DNA of 7,065 bases from the NCBI GenBank assembly GCA_002351795.1, contig DEHG01000114.1, positions 7,839 to 14,903 of the forward strand, read 5' to 3'. The DNA is from Ruminococcaceae bacterium UBA2806. Its GTDB lineage: Bacteria; Bacillota; Clostridia; Oscillospirales; Acutalibacteraceae. Shown in pieces: positions 1 through 5,832 of the stretch. A program made the position numbers and the translations under genes. Each line of letters opens with the position of its first letter. Position 1 is the first letter of the stretch. The notes beneath the pieces are model-generated. The model had not been told where the DNA came from and ran no database searches. It saw only the letters and a program-made list of their open reading frames with translations.

Positions 1-27
1 CAAAGAATGTTGTTTGTCTATAATTAT

Positions 28-61
28 TTGTCAAAAAAATCTAATATATGACAATTTTTTT
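28..61 (+). terminator. Possible weak terminator of an upstream gene
   Basis: TTGTCA (28-33) and TGACAA (49-54) form a perfect 6-bp inverted repeat around a 15-nt loop, followed by a run of seven T (55-61). This has the layout of an intrinsic terminator for a plus-strand gene ending left of the window. The stem is short, A/T-rich and has a long loop, so it could equally be an operator-like repeat or chance in AT-rich DNA. Confidence 0.25.
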
Positions 62-103
62 ATTTTCAATATAACGAGAAGGGTCGAAAAAAGAAAAAAA
101 CGA

Positions 104-131
104 TTGAAATTCAGAAAAAAAGGTGTATAAT
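104..131 (+). promoter_or_regulatory. Sigma-A-type promoter of the large activase gene
   Basis: A -35 box TTGAAA (104-109) and a perfect -10 box TATAAT (126-131) are separated by 16 bp. Transcription would start near 138, leaving a leader of about 50 nt before the ATG at 188. The surrounding DNA is very A/T-rich, as expected upstream of a clostridial gene. A second TATAAT at 155-160 has no matching -35 box at the right distance and is less likely to be used. Confidence 0.6.
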
Positions 132-187
132 TAGTATGTGTTTTTATATCCTATTATAATATCTATAAAGTGAAAGGTTGCGGAAAA

Positions 188-3100
188 ATGGAAAATAAAA
201 GGGCTTACAGGATCGGCATTGATGTCGGCTCTACAACTGTAAAGCTGGTGCTTGCCGAAAATGACAGGATGCTGTTCCATAAATACATCCGTCATTTTGC
301 AAAGCAAAGGGAAAGTATCCTCTCTCTCCTTGAGGAAATTAAACCCGTTATTAAAGATGAACCGTTCAAGGTCTGCATGACAGGTTCGGGCGCAAGAATA
401 ATTGCGGATAAGATCGGTGTTCCGTTTACTCAGGAAGTCGTTGCAAATTCTCTTGCGCTGAAAAAGCAATATGATAAGATCGGTACTGCCATTGAGCTTG
501 GCGGTCAGGACGCAAAGATCATTTTCTTCCGTGAGGATGACAACGGCGAGCCTGTTGTATACGATATGAGAATGAACGGATCATGTGCGGGCGGTACTGG
601 TGCGTTTATCGACGAGGTTGCCGCTGTTCTCGGTGTAGAGGACTGCAAAATGAACGAGCTTGCTTGTCAGGGCAGCAGTGTATATGATATTTCCGGACGC
701 TGCGGTGTTTTTGCGAAAACTGATATCCAGGCTCTTCTTAATCAGGGTGTTAAAAAATCCGATATTGCCCTGTCAAGCTATCATGCTGTCGCAAAGCAGA
801 CGATAGGCGGTCTTTCTCAGGGACTTGAAATAAAAGCTCCTGTCGCCTTTGAGGGCGGTCCGCTTACCTTCCATCCCCGTCTGGGTGAGGTATTCGCTGA
901 AAGACTTGAGCTTAAAGAGAAAGACATACTCGTTCCCGAAAATCCTGAGATCATGGTCGCTTACGGCGCTGCACTCAGCATTGATGAGCTTCATGCGGAT
1001 TCAGACGATTATGTTCTGAGCGATCTTATTATAAAAATGAAAGAAGCTGCCGGAGAAAAAAATCTGCCGGATGACTGCGGTACACTTTATTTTGAAAGCG
1101 CTGAGGAATATGACGAGTTCGTAAAGAAACATCCTCACAGCGAAATGCCAGACTATAAACCTAAATTCGGTGAAACGGTAAATGCATATCTCGGTATTGA
1201 TGCGGGAAGTACGACTACAAAGCTTGTTCTGCTTAATGAAAAAGAGAAAATAATTGATACCTTCTATTCATCAAACGAGGGTAATCCGCTTAATGTCGCT
1301 AAAAAAGCCCTGCTTGCAATGTATGACAAGTATAAAAAAGCAGGCGCAAAGCTTAATATCATTTCTGCTGCGTCAACAGGCTACGGCGAATTCCTGTTTT
1401 CCAAGGCTTTCCGCACAGAAACTCATATCGTAGAAACGGTTGCACATTCAATGGCTGCCTCAAAATATGTCGGTGATCCAAGCTTTATTCTCGACATAGG
1501 CGGTCAGGATATGAAGGCGATCTGGCTTGAAAACGGTATCATTACAAATATTGTTGTAAATGAAGCCTGTTCATCGGGCTGCGGCTCTTTCCTTGAAAAC
1601 TTTGCTCAGACGCTCAATATTGAAACCAAGGATATCGCTGCCCGTGCCTTTGAATCCAAAAAGCCCGCAAAGCTCGGCAGCCGCTGTACTGTTTTCATGA
1701 ACAGCTCCATAATAACCGAACAGAGAAACGGTAAGCAGCCTAATGATATTATGGCAGGTCTTTGCCGTTCTATCATTGAAAATGTTTTTACAAAGGTAAT
1801 CCGTGTACCGAATATTGATTCCCTCGGCAATAAGATTGTAGTTCAGGGCGGTACATTCCGCAATGACGCCGTACTCAGGGCTATGGAGCAATATGTAGGA
1901 AAGGAAGTTATCCGTGCCCCCTACCCCGGTCTTATGGGCGCTATCGGATCTGCGCTTACCGCAAAGGAAGCAGCCGAAAAGGAAGGCTTCAGACACAGCT
2001 TTATTTCATATAAAGACCTTAAAAACTTTACATATAAACAGGAGGCTAATTCCCCCTGTCCTTACTGCACAAACCATTGCAACAGAACGATACTTACATT
2101 CTCCACCGGCGAAAGCTGGGTAACAAATAACAGGTGTGAAAAAGGAGAAATCCTGGGCGACCCCAAGGATGCAAAGACCCGTGAAAAGATCATTGAGATA
2201 AGCAGCAATACCAATAAGCCTGTAAATATGTTTGAGGTACGCAAAAAGCTTATGTTCAAGGAATATCCCTATGAACAGCTCCTCGGAAAGCAGAATACGG
2301 TCATCGGTATGCCGAGAGTGCTTTATTTCTGGGAAGGTATGCCGTTCTGGAGCACACTCTGGAAATCTCTCGGTTTTGACATCAAGATCTCCCCTGTCAG
2401 TACAAGAAAAATATATGAAAACGGTATCCATGCTGTTCCGTCAGATACAGAATGTTTCCCCGCAAAGCTTACACACGGTCATATCCGTGAGCTGATAAAA
2501 ATGGGCGTTGACAGGATATTCATGCCTATTATCGTTGTTATGCCCTCAGAAAATCCTGAGGAAACAAGCTTTTCCCGCTGTGCTCTTGTAAAGGGTTATC
2601 CCATAGTTATACAGAATTCAGATAACCCCTACCGTGAATTCGGCGTTCAGTATGACAATCCATATTTCTACTGGTATTCAAACGATGACAGAAGAAAACA
2701 GGTCTGCGAATATATGGAAAGGACATTCGGCATTGACCCGCATATTACAGAAAAAGCTGTAGGCTTTGCGGAAGCCGCCCAGGCCCAGTATGACAGGGAG
2801 CTTAAAGAAAAGGGCGGAAAGGTCATAGATCAGGTGACAAGGGAAAATAAATTTGCTGTTGTTATGGCAGGCCGTCCATATCACAATGATCCGCTTGTAA
2901 ACCATGAACTGCCCGAAATGCTTGTCAATATGGGTGTGCCAGTGCTTACCGCTGACAGTATACCCGAGCTTGGAAAGGTCGAGCTGAGAAGATCGAGGAT
3001 CGACATTGTAAACAACTTCCATGCAAGGATGCTGAGCAGTTCAATCGTTGCTGCAAATAATCCAAATCTTGAATACATACAGATAGTAAGCTTCGGCTGC

Positions 3101-4528
3101 GGTCATGACGCTGTTCTTTCGGATGAGATTATCCGTATCATGAAGGAGATCAGCGGAAAAGCGCCGCTTATCCTTAAAGTAGATGAAAGCGATGCACAAG
3201 GTCCGCTGCGTATTCGTGTACGTTCATTTATTGAAACCATTGAAAGAAAACGCAGACTTCATATTTCACATCAGATAAGAGAGCTTCCCGACCCATATCC
3301 GGTAAAATACACTAAAAAGGAAAAGAAAGAAAAGATCGTTCTTATCCCCAACAGTTCTCATGCATTCTGTCAGATAATGACAGCTGCATTCCGTACACAA
3401 AAGGTACGTGCCGTTCCGCTTGAGGTCGGTCGTGAGGAAGCTATAAGGCTCGGCAAAAAGTATACTCATAATGATATCTGTTTCCCTGCTCAGATAGTTA
3501 TCGGTGAGATACTCGGCGCACTTGAAAGCGGGAAGTATGACAAAAATCAGGTCGCTGTAGGTATGGCTAAATATTTAGGCTGCTGCCGTCTGCCTCATTA
3601 TGCAACCATTCTCAGAAAGGCTCTTGATGACGCCGGTTATGCAAACGTATCAATAATGACAAATGATGATGTTGACCTGCATCAGCTACACCCCGGCTAC
3701 AAGATCAATATGGGTACGCTTATCAATGTTACACTTGCACTGCCGATGATAGACACTCTTGAAGAGATTCTGAGAAAAATACGTCCCTATGAGCTTGAAA
3801 AGGGCAGCGCAGAAGCCGCTTTCAATAAGGGTATGGAATATCTTTCGGAAGGCATAGAAAAACACGGCGCTGTAGGTGCTGTAAGAGGCTTTAAAAAAGC
3901 TCTGAAGCTTTTCAAGGGTGTTAAATATGACAGATCCGTTCCGAAGCCAAAGGTACTTATAGTCGGTGAATACCTGCTTAATTTCCACCCGGGCGCTAAC
4001 GGTGATATCGAGCAGTATCTTGAAAACAATAATTTCGAGATAATCGAAGCAAAAATGACGGATGTTATTCAGAAATCATATTTCTGTCAAGGAAAACAGA
4101 TAAAGGAATTCAAGGTCAAGCGTGATAAGAACACCATATTCTGGTCAAAGGTCGCAAACTGGTTCTTCAATATGACGCACAAATACATTGACTTCCTTGC
4201 AAGGAACGAACCCCTGCATGATAAGAATGTATTGATGGATGATCTTTCGGTAGACAGCGATCCTATCATTCATCACACATTTGACACGGGCGAGGGCATA
4301 CTTATCCCCGCAGAGATAATCCACCATGCAAAACACGGGTGCAAGAATTTCGTAATTCTACAGCCCTTCGGTTGTCTGCCGAATCACGTTATAGGCAGAG
4401 GCGTCAGCAAAAGGCTGAAGGAATTGTTCCCGGATATTGAGCTGCTGCCGCTTGACTATGATCCTGACGTAAGCTTTGCGAATATTGAAAACCGTCTGCA
4501 AATGCTTGTTATGAATCAGAAAGTGTGA
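188..4528 (+). CDS. Fused 2-hydroxyacyl-CoA dehydratase activase-related protein (two BadF/BcrA ATPase domains, DUF2229, dehydratase-like C-terminus)
   Basis: This 1446-residue protein belongs to the family of fused activators of 2-hydroxyacyl-CoA dehydratases and benzoyl-CoA reductases (BadF/BadG/BcrA/BcrD). In characterised relatives (HgdC), ATP hydrolysis drives one electron from a [4Fe-4S] cluster to the dehydratase. ATPase domain 1 (about 8-275) has the phosphate loop GIDVGSTT (10-17), an ELGGQDAK motif and cysteines 133 (GSCAGGTG) and 172 (GRCGVF). Domain 2 (about 334-600) repeats this with GIDAGSTT (336-343), IGGQDMK (437-443) and cysteines 461 and 500. Next come a C-x2-C-x3-C-x18-C cluster (624, 627, 631, 650), a DUF2229 region starting with IGMPRVLYFWEG (706 on), and a C-terminal part with conserved cysteines (for example NDIC 1098, LGCC 1132-1133, QPFGC 1396) like the HgdB-type dehydratase fold. 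The ATG at 188 is preferred because AAAGG (173-177) lies 10 nt before it; a GTG at 170 in frame would have no such site. The length is usual for the family. The substrate is unknown, and no separate dehydratase genes lie nearby. It is probably cytoplasmic. Confidence 0.93.
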   Translation: MENKRAYRIGIDVGSTTVKLVLAENDRMLFHKYIRHFAKQRESILSLLEEIKPVIKDEPFKVCMTGSGARIIADKIGVPFTQEVVANSLALKKQYDKIGTAIELGGQDAKIIFFREDDNGEPVVYDMRMNGSCAGGTGAFIDEVAAVLGVEDCKMNELACQGSSVYDISGRCGVFAKTDIQALLNQGVKKSDIALSSYHAVAKQTIGGLSQGLEIKAPVAFEGGPLTFHPRLGEVFAERLELKEKDILVPENPEIMVAYGAALSIDELHADSDDYVLSDLIIKMKEAAGEKNLPDDCGTLYFESAEEYDEFVKKHPHSEMPDYKPKFGETVNAYLGIDAGSTTTKLVLLNEKEKIIDTFYSSNEGNPLNVAKKALLAMYDKYKKAGAKLNIISAASTGYGEFLFSKAFRTETHIVETVAHSMAASKYVGDPSFILDIGGQDMKAIWLENGIITNIVVNEACSSGCGSFLENFAQTLNIETKDIAARAFESKKPAKLGSRCTVFMNSSIITEQRNGKQPNDIMAGLCRSIIENVFTKVIRVPNIDSLGNKIVVQGGTFRNDAVLRAMEQYVGKEVIRAPYPGLMGAIGSALTAKEAAEKEGFRHSFISYKDLKNFTYKQEANSPCPYCTNHCNRTILTFSTGESWVTNNRCEKGEILGDPKDAKTREKIIEISSNTNKPVNMFEVRKKLMFKEYPYEQLLGKQNTVIGMPRVLYFWEGMPFWSTLWKSLGFDIKISPVSTRKIYENGIHAVPSDTECFPAKLTHGHIRELIKMGVDRIFMPIIVVMPSENPEETSFSRCALVKGYPIVIQNSDNPYREFGVQYDNPYFYWYSNDDRRKQVCEYMERTFGIDPHITEKAVGFAEAAQAQYDRELKEKGGKVIDQVTRENKFAVVMAGRPYHNDPLVNHELPEMLVNMGVPVLTADSIPELGKVELRRSRIDIVNNFHARMLSSSIVAANNPNLEYIQIVSFGCGHDAVLSDEIIRIMKEISGKAPLILKVDESDAQGPLRIRVRSFIETIERKRRLHISHQIRELPDPYPVKYTKKEKKEKIVLIPNSSHAFCQIMTAAFRTQKVRAVPLEVGREEAIRLGKKYTHNDICFPAQIVIGEILGALESGKYDKNQVAVGMAKYLGCCRLPHYATILRKALDDAGYANVSIMTNDDVDLHQLHPGYKINMGTLINVTLALPMIDTLEEILRKIRPYELEKGSAEAAFNKGMEYLSEGIEKHGAVGAVRGFKKALKLFKGVKYDRSVPKPKVLIVGEYLLNFHPGANGDIEQYLENNNFEIIEAKMTDVIQKSYFCQGKQIKEFKVKRDKNTIFWSKVANWFFNMTHKYIDFLARNEPLHDKNVLMDDLSVDSDPIIHHTFDTGEGILIPAEIIHHAKHGCKNFVILQPFGCLPNHVIGRGVSKRLKELFPDIELLPLDYDPDVSFANIENRLQMLVMNQKV

Positions 4529-4537
4529 GATCATCAT

Positions 4538-4732
4538 ATGCTGTTTGTGCGTGATGATAGTATTGTCGGGGTTGATGTTTCGGAATATCAGGATAAAATT
4601 GATATGAAGCGTCTATCAGAACAGAATGTAAGCTTTGTCTATATAAAAGCAACAGAGGGCAGCTCATATCAGGATGTATGCTTTAAGGAAAACTGGAAAA
4701 ATGCTCATGAATGTGGGCCGGTGATGAAATGA
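4538..4732 (+). pseudogene. Truncated GH25 lysozyme (N-terminal part of catalytic domain only)
   Basis: The 64-residue product carries the unmistakable start of a glycoside hydrolase family 25 muramidase: VGVDVSEYQDKIDMKRL, then FVYIKATEGSSYQD, then an F-K-E-N-W-K-N-A segment and CG. In intact GH25 enzymes this is strand 1, with the catalytic-site Asp of the DVS motif, and strand 2. The barrel should then continue with a GxYHF-like strand and well over 100 further residues holding the catalytic DxE, all absent here. The reading frame stops right after the CG. There is no signal peptide or membrane anchor, although the short stretch before the GVDVS motif (LFVRDDSIV) resembles the juxtamembrane linker of membrane-anchored GH25 proteins, so the 5' end also looks lost. 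It starts 9 nt after the stop of the activase gene and has no clear ribosome binding site. It is best read as a decayed remnant without enzymatic activity. Confidence 0.75.
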
Positions 4733-4941
4733 ACAACGAGGAAAATCTTGCCCAAATGAATGAAAATGACAAGGGCAAGAACTACACACAGGTCATCAAA
4801 TTTGTAAGCGATTTCCATACACCCGCTGAGGGTATTCCTGTTTTTGAGGCAGATAAGGAGATCACAGACTATACATGGTGGCTCGCTCGTAAGGATGAAG
4901 GCGGCTGGCAGCTTATAGATCACGGCTTCGGAGAAAACTAA
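4729..4941 (+). CDS. Hypothetical protein, probably the C-terminal remnant of a larger secreted or regulatory protein
   Basis: The open frame encodes 70 residues from the ATG at 4729, which overlaps the stop of the GH25 remnant as ATGA; an in-frame ATG at 4711 would add six residues. A weak GGTGA lies 4 nt before 4729. The product is soluble and acidic. It contains NYTQVIKFVSDFHTP and, at its end, DYTWWLARKDEGGWQLIDHGF. The ending matches a pattern I recall from the C-terminus of DUF4829-like or unnamed Oscillospiraceae proteins (a strand, then WxLxR, then GxWxLxxxGY); this family link is tentative. Those proteins are normally much longer, with an N-terminal signal or lipoprotein region and a first half that is missing here. 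It is therefore probably a 3' gene fragment left by the same deletion that cut the GH25 gene. Whether it is translated is unknown. Confidence 0.5.
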   Translation: MNNEENLAQMNENDKGKNYTQVIKFVSDFHTPAEGIPVFEADKEITDYTWWLARKDEGGWQLIDHGFGEN

Positions 4942-4949
4942 ATAAAAAT

Positions 4950-4971
4950 CGGGATTGATACTTCAAGCCCG
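4950..4971 (-). terminator. Hairpin terminator for the minus-strand small membrane protein gene
   Basis: The arms 4950-4958 and 4963-4971 form a 9-bp stem with one mismatch (4954/4967) and a TACT loop. Read on the minus strand the hairpin is followed directly by ATTTTTATTT (4949 downward), the usual U-tract of an intrinsic terminator. It lies about 40 nt past the minus-strand stop codon at 5014. Confidence 0.5.
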
Positions 4972-4980
4972 TACAAAAGA

Positions 4981-5015
4981 CCGGACAGCCCGAAAAGACT
5001 GCCCGGAAATTTTTT
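4981..5015 (+). terminator. Intrinsic terminator between convergent genes, possibly bidirectional
   Basis: CCGGACAG (4981-4988) pairs with CTGCCCGG (4999-5006) around a 10-nt loop, followed by AAATTTTTT (5007-5015). On the plus strand this ends transcription of the activase gene and the two remnants. On the minus strand the single A/C mismatch becomes a G-U wobble, so the stem is complete, and TCTTTTGT follows. It may therefore also act on the opposing small gene. Confidence 0.6.
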
Positions 5016-5256
5016 ATTCTGATTCTGATTCGGTTTTTTTCTTTTTGGATTTCATTGCGACAAATATAAGCGCACATATTCCTGCACCGAGAATAAGTCC
5101 GATACCGCCGGTAAGGAACAGATAACCGGTTGTAAAGGTGGATCCTGTTACGGATGCATTTTCTTTTGATGCTTCTGTATTGGTATTTGTATCTGTACCT
5201 GTTGAGCCAGATGCGGGCTTATCGTCAACATTAAAGGCGCTGTCCGAACCGAACAT
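5014..5256 (-). CDS. Small Thr/Ser-rich protein with one C-terminal membrane span and Lys-rich tail
   Basis: The open frame gives 80 residues from an ATG at 5256. Residues 1-40 are hydrophilic and rich in Ser, Thr, Asp and Asn, like a surface-exposed linker. Residues about 43-68 form one hydrophobic, Gly-rich span (YLFLTGGIGLILGAG, then ICALIFVAM). The tail is KSKKKKTESESE. This order (extracellular linker, span, positive cytoplasmic tail) is that of a C-terminally anchored surface protein, but I see no LPxTG motif before the span. No ribosome binding site precedes 5256. The frame stays open upstream to a stop at 5308-5310 without another usual start codon, and that extension is hydrophobic. 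A signal-peptide-like start (MSVKIIFYILFF) lies at 5323 in another frame, so the annotated ATG is probably not the original start and the gene may be frameshifted. I do not recognise the family. Confidence 0.55.
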   Translation of the reverse strand: MFGSDSAFNVDDKPASGSTGTDTNTNTEASKENASVTGSTFTTGYLFLTGGIGLILGAGICALIFVAMKSKKKKTESESE

Positions 5257-5336
5257 ATGTATGCCCGTTGTTGTGACAAATAAAGATAAAAAATAATATG
5301 TAAAAAATTATTTTTACAGACATTCTTACGAGAATA

Positions 5337-5365
5337 TTGCTCATACGCTGCATTTGTGATATGAT
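5337..5365 (+). promoter_or_regulatory. Extended -10 promoter of the DUF5724/DUF4132-type operon
   Basis: TTGCTC (5337-5342) and TATGAT (5360-5365) are 17 bp apart, and a TG one base before the -10 (5357-5358) makes it an extended -10 promoter. Transcription should start near 5372, about 30 nt before the ATG at 5401. Confidence 0.6.
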
Positions 5366-5377
5366 AAAAGTATCATA
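5360..5377. repeat. Perfect 7-bp palindrome overlapping the -10 box (possible operator)
   Basis: TATGATA (5360-5366), AAAG, TATCATA (5371-5377) is a perfect inverted repeat that covers the whole -10 box and the predicted transcription start. A protein bound here would block RNA polymerase. It is A/T-rich and there is a single copy in view, so chance cannot be excluded. Confidence 0.4.
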
Positions 5378-5400
5378 AATGCATAACCGGAGGGCTGCAC

Positions 5401-5820
5401 ATGGAAATGAAGGTCAATGTAAAATCCGTTTCCGGAAAAAGGAACAGGATCACCACTGTATCTGTACCGTATAACCGTGACGCTATGAGTGTCAGGGAGC
5501 TTATTGAAGAAACGGTCAATTATTGTGTAAGTGAATACAACAGCCGCATGGAAAACACAGAACTGCTGTCTGCGCTTCTGTCTGCGGAAATAGCCGATAA
5601 GGCGGCACAGGGTAAAATATCCTTCGGCACGATCTACGGCGAAAAGCATCCCGATCTGAAAAAGGCACAGGCAGATGCGCTGGAAGCCTTTTCTGATGGT
5701 GTAGTCGCTGTATTTGCCGATGACAGACGGCTTGAAAATAAAGAGGAAATACTCGATCTGACACAGATAACAAGTCTGACATTTATTAAGCTTGTTATGC
5801 TTGCAGGACGTATGTGGTAA
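5401..5820 (+). CDS. Uncharacterised 139-residue protein, first gene of a DUF5724/DUF4132-type operon
   Basis: The start is well supported: GGAGGG (5389-5394) lies 6 nt before the ATG. The product is soluble, with no signal peptide or membrane span. It opens with a likely beta hairpin (KVNVKSVSG and RITTVSVPY, residues 4-24) followed by SVRELIEETVNYCV (30-43), a strand-strand-helix order seen in beta-grasp (ubiquitin-like) folds. The middle has KISFGTIYG (72-80) and a helix ALEAFSDGVVAVF (93-105). The end, LTQITSLTFIKLVMLAGRMW (120-139), resembles the last strand of a beta-grasp domain. I recall similar small proteins beside DUF4132-type genes, but know no function. The next gene starts 12 nt downstream, so the two are surely co-transcribed and probably work together. 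The fold is inference; the pairing is seen directly. Confidence 0.88.
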   Translation: MEMKVNVKSVSGKRNRITTVSVPYNRDAMSVRELIEETVNYCVSEYNSRMENTELLSALLSAEIADKAAQGKISFGTIYGEKHPDLKKAQADALEAFSDGVVAVFADDRRLENKEEILDLTQITSLTFIKLVMLAGRMW

Positions 5821-5832
5821 GGAGGGCAAAAA

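Noticed and set aside
170..187. GTG at 170 as the start of the activase gene
   Set aside because: It would place the AAAGG ribosome binding site inside the gene, and the extra residues MKGCGK are not part of the ATPase domain. The ATG at 188 has the site at a proper distance.
1..187. Search for a riboswitch, tRNA or CRISPR repeat in the AT-rich leader
   Set aside because: Only about 50 nt lie between the predicted transcription start and the ATG, too short for a usual riboswitch. There are no regularly spaced repeats or cloverleaf-like arms.
2006..2431. Several 60-140 codon frames antisense to the activase gene (for example 1571-1996 and 2006-2431, minus strand)
   Set aside because: All lie opposite an uninterrupted gene with conserved motifs throughout, and none shows a ribosome binding site or known domain.
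4529..5013. Insertion sequence or attachment site as the cause of the gene remnants
   Set aside because: I found no transposase fragment, terminal inverted repeats or flanking direct repeats. The two hairpins here are better explained as terminators because T-runs follow them.
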